Below, in pieces: positions 12,309 to 24,290 of a stretch of 64,000 nt of DNA. The notes under the pieces were generated by a model, which saw only the letters and a program-made list of their open reading frames with translations, did not search any database and had not been told where the DNA came from. Source of the DNA: Mixophyes australis. Its lineage: Eukaryota; Chordata; Amphibia; Anura; Limnodynastidae. The position numbers were made by a program, and so were the translations under genes. The DNA is taken from positions 346,855,875 through 346,919,874 of the forward strand of contig JAVHZZ010000003.1 in assembly GCA_036250195.1 (NCBI GenBank), read 5' to 3'. The number at the start of each line of letters is the position of its first letter. The stretch's first letter is position 1.

Positions 12309-12645
12309 GCACAGTGGCTCAGTGGTTAGCACTTTTGCCTCACAGCAGTGGGGTCATGAGTTCTATTCCCGACCATGGCCTTATCTGTGTGGAGTTTGTA
12401 TGTTCTCCCCGTGTTTGCGTGGGTGTTCTCCGGTGCACCGGTTTCCTCCCACACTCCAAAAACATACTGGTAGGTTAATTGGCTGCTATCAAAAATGTAC
12501 CCTAGTCTCTCTCTGTCTGTATGTCTGTGTGTATGTTAGGGAATTTAGACTGTAAGCTCCAATCGGGCAGGGACTGATGTGAGCGAGTTCTCTGTACAGC
12601 GCTGCGGAATTAGTGGCGCTATATAAATAACTGATGATGATGGTG
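12309..12645 (+). mobile_element. Full-length V-type SINE
   Basis: Plus-strand reference copy. Head: CACAGTGGCTCAGTGGTTAG (A box) and GGGTCATGAGTTCTATTCCC (B box), a tRNA-derived pol III promoter. Centre: TGTGGAGTTTGTATGTTCTC to GGTTTCCTCCCACACTCC, the strongly conserved V-SINE segment. Tail: GACTGTAAGCTCCAATCGGG then GCGCTGCGGAATTAGTGGCG and TATATAAATAA(CTGATGATGATG), resembling a CR1/L2-type LINE 3' end used for trans-mobilisation. Confidence 0.95.
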
Positions 12646-12809
12646 AATATATGTAGCCAGTAACAGAGGTGGTGAATGGTCATGTTCTCACAAGCACTAT
12701 CAAAGTAATTTCTGGTCAGACATCTGTTTTCAAAATCTAGAAACATCAAATTTAATGTGATTACTGGGATTAAAGGTTATTGAAACTGGTAAAAGGAGTA
12801 AAACACTTT

Positions 12810-13126
12810 GGGCCTGAGTCATTTAAGAAAGTAAGGCAAAAAAAAAAAAAGGAGTAAATGTTCTCCGGGACAAACCATTTTACAATGCAAGGGGTGCAAA
12901 TTAGTTTATTATTTTGCACATAAGTTAAATACTGGCTGTTTTTTCGTCTCAATACACAAATACTTGACAGTTTTATTTTTACACTGAAATTTAAAGTCGA
13001 TGTCCCACCCAAACTATAAATCTGTCCCCACATTTTAAATTTACCTCCCCTCCAATGCAACATGGTTTTGCCCAGGTGCAAAGTTACTCCATTTTTATGC
13101 TTTGCTCTCCTGAATGACTCAGGCCC
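12810..13126 (+). mobile_element. MITE, GGGCCTGAGTCATT family
   Basis: Inverted ends GGGCCTGAGTCATTTAAG / CTGAATGACTCAGGCCC; interior in the opposite orientation to 10240-10559. Confidence 0.9.
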
Positions 13127-13971
13127 AATGCATGTAACTGGGGCTAATGTGTCCATTCCGTGCTCAGCCATACATTATTAATTACAAATGCTTAGAAAAA
13201 GACGCAACACGAGGGTCAAATCAATTCGGGCTAATTGGAATCTTCAGGTTTTTGTATTGTTGTTTTAGGCGCTTGCATTGAAATCGTATCAACGTTGCGT
13301 GTTTTACGTAGTACACATCATTGCCAGCATTGTACATAATAAAAGTAATGACAAACCTTACCTTATGCAACCACACCACCACTAACTGCTTAGGAAAACC
13401 TAATTAAACAACTCAACCCTGTCATTTCAAAACAATGATCTTTAAATACTGCATGGCTATTAAACTGGAGGGACCAGAAATGAAGGTGGCCCGCCAGCCT
13501 TTATGTCACCCACTTGAAGACCTTCACAGCCTCTAATTTAGTAATTGTTCCATGGACATGTAGTATAGATAGATATATAGATGAATAAATAGATGCATCA
13601 AAGATAGCGGCATGGGACAGACTGATACATTAATAAATGGATAGATCTAAGGTATAAATAAACATAGATAAGAAACATATTAGAACACAAGTTAACCCGT
13701 GCATGATACTCATGCATTCTAGTCAAATCAAGCTACTTAAGGTCTTAAAAAGGTTCTTGTCATGCATTTGGGGCTAGGCCAGGCCTCCTCAGGGGAAGAG
13801 CGTTACTTCCCGACGCAAGCGCCCTTTTTTAACGTGGTTTTGTCCACATGTCACCACCTCATCATTCTTCTCCATCACCTCATCATTCATTTTCATCGCC
13901 ACATCTATCCAGATGTCTATCCAGACACAGGGATCTCTCTCAGCGGTCCTGAGTATCACACTCCTCTCACT
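13127..13971. other. Intron stretch without gene
   Basis: No exon recognised. Holds a short degenerate TAGATAGATA-type patch around 13565-13680. Confidence 0.5.
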
Positions 13972-14070
13972 CTGTCACCCCCGGCAACCACCAACCACTC
14001 CCCACTGTCACCCCCGGCAACCACCAACCACTCCCCACTGTCACCCCCGGCAACCACCAACCACTCCCAA
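13972..14070. repeat. 33-bp minisatellite, three units
   Basis: Three near-identical units start at 13972, 14005 and 14038, each beginning CTGTCACCCCCGGCAACCAC. A partial fourth (CTGTCAC) follows at 14071. Confidence 0.95.
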
Positions 14071-14097
14071 CTGTCACTTCTCCTTCAAGAAATATAT

Positions 14098-14714
14098 ACT
14101 GTATTTCCCCATGTATAAGACGCACCTTTTTCCCCCAAATTTTGGGTCTAAAAAAAGGGTGCGTCTTATACACTGCCAGCGCTACTTACCTGAATGAAGA
14201 AGATGATCCCTGGTGTGAGGGGATGAGAGAGGAGACCCCGCTGAACAGATCTGCGCTTGCAGGACCTTCAGGCGCCTCCCACAGTCTCTGATGTCTCGGA
14301 GCTGTCAGTCACGTGACCGGCAGCTCCGCTGACCACCGATAATTGAGCCCAGATGACCCCTGTTGTGAGGGTATGAGAGAGGAGTCCCCGCTGAACAGAT
14401 CTGCCAGTTTCAGGTAAAAAGACCATCAGGTCATTCAGGCGCCTCCCAGTCTCCGCTGACTGACGATAATTTAGCCCAGCATGTAGTATGGTATGTACAG
14501 CGCTGTGCATCAGCACTGTCTTCCTGTAACTGAATGTGGCACTTTATTGTAAATTCTGCTCCTCTAGACCTGATGTGAGATCTCTCACTAAAATCACAAC
14601 CAGACAAGCCTTCTGCTTCAGTAACTTATTGCAATACATCTTTATTTAAATTTTGGGCCCCAAAATTGAGGTGCGTCTTATACATGCGTGCGTCCTATAC
14701 ATGGGGAAATACGG
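14098..14714. mobile_element. DNA element with GTATTTCCCCATGTATAAGACGCAC ends
   Basis: Inverted ends: TGTATTTCCCCATGTATAAG and the reverse complement CGTATTTCCCCATGTATAGG, with further inner repeats of TAAGACGCACCT. Inside, a unit with GATGAGAGAGGAG and CCCGCTGAACAGATCTGC occurs twice about 149 bp apart (14217 and 14366), an internal tandem duplication. Superfamily not assigned. Confidence 0.85.
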
Positions 14715-15017
14715 TATATCTTTTTTTTAAATCTTTATAAACACTTTTAACAATTAACAAATTAAATTAACAAATTAAAAACATCTTAGTATACCAAATT
14801 TCAGCCCTTTCTGATTTTTTTTTCCACACACACTAAGAATTTAGTAGGTCAGTGTATAACTCCGCCCAGCAGGTGGCGCTGCAGCTTGGTTTTCTTTTTT
14901 CCACACACACACACACACACAGACAGACTAACACACGCCACTAAGCATTTATATTATAGATAACAAGATGAAGACAGTAAACAATATACATAAGAGATTG
15001 ATAGACAGACTGAAAGA

Positions 15018-15257
15018 CTTTGCATAGTTGCCCTCCAGGAGATCCCAGAGGGTGGAATGGGGTGGGACGCTGCAAATTACCTAATTTTGGCCCATCCCGC
15101 GAAGAAATCATCATTTTGTTCAAGGGGCGGGGCCAAAATGACGCGATTCACCATGAATCGCATCATTGAGGTTCCTGACTGCCAGGATGCAGGAGAACTG
15201 CCTTCTCTCCCGGGAGTCCGGGAGACCTACCTGGAATTCAGGAGTCTCCTGAAGTAG
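15018..15257. mobile_element. CATACTTGCC-group DNA element, partial
   Basis: GATTCACCATGAATCGCATCATTG and CCGGGAGTCCGGGAGACC..CAGGAGTCTCCTG are segments shared with 49570-49866 and 32161-32784. Ends decayed. Confidence 0.7.
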
Positions 15258-15288
15258 GAGATAGATTTATGAAGGAAAACTGTTTTAG

Positions 15289-15474
15289 GAGGCATATTCA
15301 ATTAAGCCGGCACATCGCGGCTGCGCATTTAAAGTGCCATTACGGTACCACAACATTGCAGATTTCTGTTCAAAACTCTATAAGGGGGTGAAGAGAAACC
15401 CGCGATGTTGCCGTAACGCAGAGTGCCTTCAGGGCCGTGCCGGAGACACTTCACGCTTAACTGAATATGCCCCT
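15289..15474. mobile_element. MITE with GGGGCATATTCAATTAAGC ends
   Basis: Left AGGCATATTCAATTAAGCC and right GCTTAACTGAATATGCCCC are inverted copies; the inner CATCGCGG / CCGCGATG is also inverted. Confidence 0.8.
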
Positions 15475-15479
15475 AAAAG

Positions 15480-16360
15480 TTAAGTGTGAGTTGTGCCCAT
15501 TATTTACACTTGTAACAAACTGATTATAAAAACAAATTATATTTCACCTAATCAAAGAAAAAGAAAACCTATCAATATGAATTTTAGCTTTGGTTATATA
15601 ACTATAGTAATACAGGCACAAGTGCTCCTTACATTGGAATTCTTTAAAACTATGTTAACCAGGACTAAATGTGGCACCATTTCTGTGCCAAGCAAGTCTG
15701 AAGGCTGAGAGAACAATCACAGTGATAACTGCACATTCAGCAGCTAATATCTAATTGATCTTCACCTTGACATGGAAAAACTTTTTCGATACGTTAATCC
15801 CAAATTAAACTATTAAAAGTAAAAAAAAATTAAAAAAAATTACAAGGACAACATGGCAGATAGGGATTTCTTAATTTATAAATTGTAATATCACCAAAAT
15901 GTCAGCGATTCAAAGTAAATAACTGAAAAATAACATTAATGTGTTCCATGGAACATTTTGCTTAAATGAAGTAGAATTAGGTTGAATAGAGCATTCGACT
16001 ATACTGAGCAAGTACCAGCTAAACTAATCAGCTAGAACAGACAGCAGAGATGATCCTTTACCATGGAGCACTTCTCATTTAATCCCCCTTAGGAATGGTT
16101 AACTATTCAATTCAGTCAAATCTACTCTATCTGTAGGTCCCTACAAGTCTGATGAAGTAGCGTAAAAAAAACCAAAAACAAAACAGTCTGTTTTGCAACT
16201 TCTGGAAAAGGTAAAAAGTTCAGTTGCATTATTAGTATGTTGCTCATTTTTAACAAGGGGATTGAGAAAGACCAAGTCATTTCCCAGGAAATTTAGCAGT
16301 TCTTACTGTGCTGCCTTATTGACATGCACACAGTCAGCTTTCTTTACTAAGCGCGCTCAG
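15480..16360. other. Intron stretch without recognised feature
   Basis: AT-rich unique-looking sequence; nothing assigned. Confidence 0.5.
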
Positions 16361-16505
16361 GGCTTGATTCACCTTCGGACGTAACCTGAACGCAACTTGT
16401 GTTTAAAAAAACAGGTAACTTGTGCGCACATGCACCTGCATTCATGTACCAGAGGATCACAAGACACGTTTCCATTTGAGTCTGGGTATTAGTACACTCT
16501 GGCTA
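16361..16505. mobile_element. Diverged element fragment
   Basis: CAAGACACGTTTCCATTTGA followed by a GTATTAGTAC..CTGGCT segment recurs in 59925-60150, indicating a shared old repeat. Ends are not defined. Confidence 0.5.
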
Positions 16506-16682
16506 AAAAAAAAATATTTTATGAAACAAATGAACAACTCATAATTCTATAAACATTAACAAAATTATTTTTTTGCGTCAATTTTTATTGAAAGTTTCCC
16601 AAAATATTGGGTAGAGAAAAAAAGAAGGAAATTAAACAGAAGGGGGGGGGGGGGGGGAGGGGATACAGGTTTTCTTCTACAA

Positions 16683-16915
16683 CAGTAAGGGGCAAATTCA
16701 ATTCCCTGCGCTGTTCTGAATTGAATTTGCCCATTGTGCTTTAGAACAACGGGCAAATTCAATTCCCCCTGAAGTACCGCCGCGTACAAACTATTACCGT
16801 TATTACGGTAATATTAACCTGGATTTCTGCTCACAGCTGTCGGCGTTCAAACTACCGTAATAACGGTATTTACAGGCACTATTACCGCAATAATGGTAAT
16901 AGTCCCTCACTTTGC
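16683..16915. mobile_element. MITE with GGGGCAAATTCAATTCCC ends
   Basis: GGGCAAATTCAATTCCC occurs at 16689 and 16750 with an inverted copy between, followed by inverted TTACCGTTATTACGGTAATA-type arms (16795-16905). Composite or rearranged copy; a long G run (16641-16658) precedes it. Confidence 0.65.
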
Positions 16916-17045
16916 TGCGTTCTCACATGTGAGATGGCTTTAATATTCCATGCAGTTCCCCTATTGACTGAAAAGCAATGACAAGTTCAGTGGTATATTC
17001 AGTGGTATATAAAAGCTGATATGCTTGATAAGATGTATTATCATT

Positions 17046-17074
17046 ATTACATTATTATTATTATTATTATTATT
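17046..17074. repeat. (ATT)n microsatellite
   Basis: Run of TTA/ATT triplets of about 28 bp. Confidence 0.9.
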
Positions 17075-17585
17075 CTATAACAATATTAATAAACACACAA
17101 AAACTAATCAATCCTGTACAATTTGGAATATGAACTTCATTATTAAATCATAAGTTCTATACCTTTAAAACCACGTTCAGTCAATGTTGGATTAATAGTG
17201 TATTTCTTTTTCACTTTCTACCACAATTGTTTACTTGCGCTATAAACCTCTTTATCACCAAATGTACCAATAACAGATTTTCAGATGTTTTCTGGTTTTA
17301 TATATATCAGGGTTCATCATGCAAAAAATGTCACCGTATACACATATACTACAATACAATGTTAGCCTGCTATTTATCCCTTTCTGCTAAAACATATGAG
17401 CGCCTTCTAAACAAGTTACTGAAATTCTAGATGGAAATAACTTAGTCGATCCTCATCAATCTGGGGTTTGCACATCACATCAATCAACAGAAACCGTTCT
17501 TGTCAATGTACGATATATAAGGCTACATCTAAAGGGAGGTACTCCGAATAATTCTCTTGGACCTTCCAGCAACATATGACACAAT

Positions 17586-17908
17586 GGGTCTGATTTATCA
17601 AAGAAAGTAAAGCAAAAAAAAAAAATGAGTAACTTTGCACCTTGGCAAAACCATGTTGCATTGGAGGGGGGGGGCAATTTAAAATGTGATGGCAGATTTA
17701 TAGTTAGGAAAAGGCATGTTCTAGATCAACTTTAAACTTCAGTGTACAAATAAAGCTATTATGTATTTGTGTGCTACATGAAAAAACAGCCAGTATTTAT
17801 CTTATGCGCAAAATAATAAACTAATTTGCACCCCTTGCACTGTAACATGGTTTTGTCCAGGAGAAAACACTCATTTTTTTGCCTTACTTTCCTTATTGAA
17901 TCAGGCCC
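17586..17908 (+). mobile_element. MITE, GGGCCTGATTCATT family
   Basis: Ends GGGTCTGATTTATCAAAG / CTTATTGAATCAGGCCC; interior collinear with 10240-10559. Confidence 0.9.
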
Positions 17909-18058
17909 AGTAAGTCTTTCATTTATGCACCTTCTTTTAAAATATGAATTTTTAGGATTTCATAAGTGTATGACTCTCCAAAGACTTAAGTTAAGCTTAA
18001 CTTGAATAAAAGTGAAGTATAATTCCCAACCTCCTCCTCAAACCCTGGACCTGAAGTT

Positions 18059-18408
18059 CATCATCATCATCATCATTTATTTATATAGCGCCACTAATTC
18101 CGCAGCGCTGTACAGAGAACTCATTCACATCAGTCCCTGCCTTATTGGGGCTTACAGTCTAAATTCCCTAATATATACACACTCACAGATAGACAGAAAG
18201 GGACACAATAGGGTCAATTTTGATAGCAGCCAATTAACCTACCAGTATGTTTTTGGAGTGTGGGAGGAAACCGGAGCACTCGGAGGAAACTCACGCAAAC
18301 ACAGGGAGAACAAACAAACTCCACACAGATAAGGCCATGGTCGGGAATTGAACTCATGACCCCAGTGCTGTGAGGCAGAAGTGCTAACCACTAGGCCACT
18401 GTGCTGCC
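18059..18408 (-). mobile_element. Full-length V-type SINE
   Basis: Minus-strand copy with all parts: (CAT)n TTTATTTATATAGCGCCACT tail, AGCCAATTAACCTACCAGTA, conserved centre, and tRNA-like head ending GTGCTAACCACTAGGCCACT. Confidence 0.95.
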
Positions 18409-18544
18409 CTAGTTTCATTAATAGTTACAGTCATCACCTTCTCCACTGAGTCAGTTCCCTAAACTCATTGTCTTGGTGCCATACTTGGGTTTGTCACTCG
18501 GTTTCACTTCCATTCAAACAATCAACAATTATGTTGCCTTTTCC

Positions 18545-19335
18545 CCCCGAGGCTTTGCTAAGACACACTCATTTAACCAGAAAAACACTTCGTCATGCCC
18601 TACCTCTGACCCATCTTGACTACTGTAATCTTATTCTGTTTCACTGATTCCCATGTTGCTCCTTTACCATTAATTCAAAATGCTGCAACAATTATCTAGC
18701 ATGCTTCCTGTTCCGTGTCTGCCCCCGTTCTTCTCTATTGGCTCCAGGAGCTGGCTAGGCTGGGGACCAGGGAGGCACCTGCCCCAGGACCGATCCCATA
18801 GTGAGCTACCTTGGGCTAAGTCACTGAGATATCAACATTTTTTTCCTTTAAAATGTTCCTTAATGCCGGGTCTCGCCCCCCCAGGGCTAAAATTTGCCAG
18901 TCGGACCCCGAGTATCTCCCTGTCAATCTTAGGACAATGTTCCTCTATTTGCATACAAAGCATTACATTCCCCTGCTCCTCCCTACATTGTTTTCCTGCA
19001 TTTGAACACATACACCCCAGAAACTTCTCCAGAGCTGCCTCCTCTCTGCTCCTTCCACTACCACAACTTTATCCCATCCAAAGTCATTTCCATTCACTGT
19101 TCCTACCACTGAATTATACTCCCGCTGAGAATTCCAAATTCCAACACAACTTTCAAGTCTCAGAAGGACGACCTCCTCAATGACATCACAAACTAGACAT
19201 GACGTACAGAATGTTCCCACATGTGCACTTCTTTTCAATATTACACTTATATTGTGTGCCTATATACCATTTAAATTGTAAGCTCTTTGGGGCAGAGAAC
19301 ACTAAATTCCCCTTCTTAATGTTGAACAAATCCAC
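18545..19335 (+). mobile_element. L2-like LINE, 3' fragment, interrupted
   Basis: The frame at about 18607 gives THLDYCNLIL, a hallmark of L2/CR1-clade reverse transcriptases, followed by an NAA-like motif (about 18675). A foreign block (about 18735-18920) intervenes, then the C-terminal low-complexity region continues and ends in AAATTGTAAGCTCTTTGGGG, the usual L2/CR1 3' region. Decayed. Confidence 0.72.
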
Positions 19336-19699
19336 ATACAATCCACACTTTTCCCCGTGATTGCAAAATGAGCAAAAAAAAATATGTTTAATTTGATTGC
19401 ATTATTTGAAGAAGAAACCTATCGGAGGTATATAGAGAGGGTAAGGGTCACTTACGAACCATAAAATCTGTGGATCCCTAATGTCTAATGATGTGTGCAC
19501 TTGCGACAGCATGCCCAGTGTGTGCCAACACACACTTCCTAGTCTTTGGACACAACTACATAAAAGCAATCTGCACCTAGTTTTGCGTAATTGTCCAGAA
19601 AACTCACTGGGTAGAAACAGTAAAAGCATCACATCAACGTCCAACCTACTTCCGCTTCAAGGCCACCCCTTTATTAATTTCTGGTTTTTCAACTAAATC

Positions 19700-20145
19700 A
19701 GCGATAGGTAACCTGACACTTCAGGGGCCACACGAGTTGTCCTCAAACCTTCAAAAGGGCCGCAAATTACCCTTAATCTCAGTTACAAGTTGAGCATAGG
19801 CAAACCCAGGGGGGGTTACTGAGTGACTGGAAACCCCCCTCCCAGCCTGGGGCCCTGTATGCTTAACTAGAAGAGGTAGGAGAGAGCAGGACAGTCTTCC
19901 AACTGTCCTGACTGTAGGGACAGTTTGGAGGTATGTCCCGCTTCACACGGCTCTGCTTGAAAAGGGTGAGCTGTGTGCACCTAACAATAGTGCACACAGC
20001 ATTGCCCATGTATAATATGGGGATAAGAAGAACTGGTGAGCAGTCACACACTGTCTAAAATTATAGCCACGCCCCCATGAATGCTGGTCACGCCCACTGT
20101 CGGTGTAGCGTGGAAACCCTTCTCTACAAACCCTGCGTTTGCCCC
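19700..20145 (+). mobile_element. Two abutting DNA-element fragments
   Basis: 19700-19790 resembles the left end of the CAGTGATAGGTAAC family (GATAGGTAACCTGACACTTC). 19796-20145 is a copy of the GGCAAA..CCCTG element: starts GGCAAACCCAGGGGGGG, contains TGTGTGCACCTAACAATAGT, and ends CCCTGCGTTTGCCCCTG. Confidence 0.8.
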
Positions 20146-20159
20146 TGTTGATGGGGCAT

Positions 20160-22905
20160 CAGTGGAACTCCGAGAGGAAGACTCCACCAGTAAGGGACAA
20201 CAATGGACAGGACAACATAACCAAATATTGTGACCAAGACACACGAGTATGGGTCTTGGTTTTATTACAACCAAAATCTTCAACTCCCAATGCTTATTTT
20301 TTCATAACATAGACTGCCCATGATTCCAAATTAACACTATGTGGAGAGGATCTTACAATCTTATTTAGGACCTAAAAGAACATACGATAGGGATGTTATA
20401 GCCCGTGCGAGCTTAAGGTTACACATCGGCTACTTTATGCTCTTCCATTTAAAATAATAAATCCTGTTTGCAGATAATTACAACAATTAGCATGTTCCAT
20501 GCCCTAATAAGATCATGAAGCATGCACTAAGCATCTTACAGGCGATAGAGCTGTTTGTTGAGACTAATAACATTAATGTTACTGTGACCTAGTATCCACC
20601 CAATAAATAATAATCTGCAGTGCAAATAGTACTTATGTGAAGGCTGTAATTAAAAAAAAACAAGAAGGTGGAGTATGTGTGTCAAATGGAATATATAGAT
20701 TGTGATTTTAAAACAATGCAGATTTCATCTCAGACACACAGTATCCTATATACAGAGCACAGCAATCAATCTAACCACCGCTACTAGGATCACCTTAAGT
20801 CTGACTGTTCCATGACTGCAGGGATAATAAACACTCCGAGAGTCACAAGTTGCTTAAACCTGTTCTCCACCAAACTGGGTGATTTATTTTGTTTTGATAT
20901 CTACCTTTGTTACTTCCATTCTGCATTAGGATACATCTGTATATAGTCAGTATAACAATACAGTTAACAATCCAATCCAGAACAACCTAAATATTGCACT
21001 GAAACACGTGGATTTTAAAAAGATACTGTCAACTGCTGAATAAACAAAAACTAAAAGTCTATTGGTCACAATTCCCAATATTCTGTACATATCCTATCAG
21101 AAAATGAAAACAAAGAATAAAGAAAACATAATCCTATTATAACGATAGAACTATTCAATAACAGTTGCTTTACATAAATAAATATACATAAATGAAATGC
21201 AAAAGTCGTAGGCGTTTGTAAGAACTTAAGATAATTAAGTAAGATAACTATTCCAAAGTGAATAATATCAAGAATAGCTTGCAGTGAGATAGATGGCAAT
21301 GTTATATATACAATGGCATAACGTTTAACTCATTCTATGGCAAAATTAGTTTGCATGTATATTTAGGTAAGGTAACAATATGCTTTTCCGTCTTAACTTA
21401 TATTTTATATATTGCGTAGTCAGATTATATATTTAGAGTCAAATTGCAATGTATGTACCTATGTAAATCAACTTGGTGTCGCAACTTCATAAAATGATGA
21501 ACTGACTTTCAATGGGACCAGGTTCAACTGGATGTATATAATAACTTCTGTCCAGGTGTCTTCATAAGGACAGAATCTTTGAACAGATGCAAGGTGTTCT
21601 TATTTAGGGTGATTTCAAGCCAGTATAAAAACCCCATAACCTTTCTGTAAAAACCCATAAACAAAATCAATAAAAACTCTAGTCCTAAATGATTTGAGTA
21701 AGTACAAATTCACAATAGCCAATGCATTATATAGTGAGCTGACCTACTATTTAGTTATCACACTGTAAGCTGCAGGTAATGCGAATATTTGGCATAATGG
21801 AATGGGGAGGGGAGGTGGGCAAAATGCGTTGGGTTCCATAACTAGAAAACTGCCTTCAATATGGTTCAATTTTCCACTGAGAACAGAAATTAAAATACTT
21901 CATCACTACATTTACAGATATGGCAATGATGGAGATGTCCTGCTAATAACATATGAACAATTGCATACCAATATAAGACATACAGATTGGTCCTTTATCA
22001 GGGTAAGGCAAAAGCTGCTTTCCTCATATTGTGACTTAACATGACTGCATTTGTACGCTACGCAAATGGTCTTACGCCACCGCACACCAATTTGTCGTCT
22101 TTTGGTCTGAACAATAAGCAGACTGAGGATGATCTAGGGCTTACTATAAATTACAATATACTAAATTTTGTGACCTAATCAATTGAAATGAGATTCTCAC
22201 ATGTGCGCGAGAAAAAGTGAGCAAACGCCGTTTGCGCATTCTACATACATAATGTACACAAAGTTACACAATTATACGCAACAACAACACCACGAGTGTG
22301 GCAGATAACCCAATTTACGAAATATCACACAAGAAGTGAAGGCAGTCCAGATACCCCCTTATTCTCCTAACTTATTTAATGCCTTAATTGTGGGTTGAAC
22401 AAACAGTACGTTAGGAGAAATTGGCAAAATTTGACATGTTTGAGCAGGAGGTTCAAATGGGCACATAGGTAAAGCTTTGATGTGGCAATATTACCTTTAC
22501 AACCGCACAGGCTGATCTTACTAGGAAACTAAACACAACAAGTGAGCAACACTACCAGGAGAAGAGCCCAGATGTAGCACATATTAAAGGAAGGACTAAG
22601 GAGTTGTTAATTCTTCAATCCATGTACAGGTGCAACAGAAGAAAAGCATTATGTCGCTCTGTTTATTTAAGTGACCCCCAGAGCTCTTTATTTTGTGTAA
22701 AAATTATTTGGAACTCTTTGGAGGGAAGTCCCCCCTCATTGTCTTAACAAAATCTTGTATTGCTAAAAATGTAATCTAGTAACAGTACCTGGCTGTATAC
22801 TATAAAGTAAGAGACTGGCTGCTAACTTTTATTATTTAATGAAAGAAACATCCCACACTCATGAGTCCTGTATGTTTAGCAGGACTCACAAGAGGTAAAA
22901 AAAAC
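20160..22905. other. Repeat-poor intron stretch
   Basis: 2.7 kb of AT-rich, mostly unique-looking sequence. No exon or repeat family recognised. 20440-20620 (AATTACAACAATTAGCATG onwards) has a texture like conserved noncoding DNA. Confidence 0.45.

Positions 22906-22909
<4 letters not shown>

Positions 22910-22960
<51 letters not shown>
22910..22960. repeat. (TA)n microsatellite
   Basis: Uninterrupted TA run of about 50 bp. Confidence 0.97.
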
Positions 22961-22961
<1 letters not shown>

Positions 22962-22963
<2 letters not shown>

Positions 22964-24135
22964 GTGGAATGTTTCAGATATGTATATATTACTTTGTATG
23001 TTATAATTCACCCAGGAATAACTTGCATATTAGTTAACAATCTCTATTTAAATTTTAGTGACCCACTAATGCCACATATTTTTTTGCAATCGTTTTGCAG
23101 ATACTAGCCTGAGTACTCAGGGCTGTCCGGATGTGGAAAGCTCCAAACCTTTCATACGGACCTTATCTTCCCTTAATACTTCATATTTTTTGTCAGGTTA
23201 CACTTTTTATTTTGTTTTCGGCCCACAAACTAGTAGTTATGACTGAAATGCAATCCTCTTAATAGAACTACAAGGACATGACTACATACCTAATGATGGT
23301 TGGGTTAACAAACCACCCAACTCATTTAAATAGCATGGCACAGACAGTGCAATTGTACAACACATAGCAACCAATCAGATATTGCCTAAAAATCAGTCTA
23401 GGCAGACCAATGCAAGCTAATATCTGTGAGTTTGCTATTTGTGACAACACATTTCTGTTATCAGAACCACACCATTAAGTAAACCAAATCTAGCCCACCA
23501 GTTTATATTTATTTTCTGCAAAAATGCTTGTAATCTGGATTCAGTTCTCTATAAAGACTTTGCCTGCAAGTAAATGCAGTGCTACACTTTTACTTGGCTT
23601 GGCATGTCTCAAAAGAAGGAAATAGGCTATTGGACTATTTAGCAAAGTCTTCCTGCTACAGACTACAGTCTATGTGAAAGAAACTGCCCCAGAGGAAAAC
23701 CACCCATCAGCAGGCTTCCTTTATTATGACTACAGGGGTGGTGGGTGTGGGGTGAGTGGGTTTGCCCAGCATTGACTTTTTTTTAGATATGTATCAGAAA
23801 ATTATTTTTATACATCTAAGATGCAGGTGAAAATGTGTCATTTTCCATATATCTGCAGGTCAGATCATTTAAATAAAAAGCTTGTTCTTAACCATTGTTC
23901 TGCTAGAGAGCTGTAGAATCTTGGTTCTCTGATGGGGTCATCTTGTAGCTCATGATTAATGCGGGTTATCCAGTACAAGTGTCAGTCGTTTGTTTATTTC
24001 AGTGTAGATTCTTGCTGCGGAAATGGAGCTATAGGAACCAGAACTGCTAAAGTCACTCCTGGATATTTGCACAAAAAATTATAACTATGGGACTGGTTTC
24101 AACAGATTCTTGCTGCCCAAAGGTAGCAGTTGGGT
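22962..24135. other. Intron stretch without gene
   Basis: AT-rich. 23330-23500 holds GCAACCAATCAGATATTGCC and ACCAAATCTAGCCC, possibly a very old MITE relative, not firm. Confidence 0.4.
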
Positions 24136-24290
24136 GCCAGGGCATTAATGCCAAAATCACTTTTGTTAATTTATACTAAATAATAATAAATATTTGACTG
24201 GTTTCTGTCATCCGAAACCAATTTTATATTTATTATTTTTTTTGTATACATAAATGAGCAATTTTAGCATTAAAGTCCTGGTCCCCATAG
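24136..24290. mobile_element. Hairpin-forming MITE
   Basis: Nearly whole length is an imperfect palindrome: GCATTAATGCCAAAATCACT ... with inverted TTTTAGCATTAAAGTCCTGG, meeting at GGTTTCTGTCATCCGAAACC. Short, noncoding; family unknown. Confidence 0.7.

Noticed and set aside
12309..12385. Possible tRNA gene with A and B boxes
   Set aside because: It is the tRNA-derived head of a V-SINE; cloverleaf stems are not kept and the SINE centre follows directly.
13972..14070. 33-bp repeats as coding (in-frame 11-residue repeats)
   Set aside because: Three units only, all six frames are open because the unit length is a multiple of three; no gene context.
18680..19183. 167-codon plus-strand open frame
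   Set aside because: Lies over an L2-like LINE fragment and an inserted block in the wrong frame relative to the LINE motifs; chance opening in pyrimidine-rich sequence.
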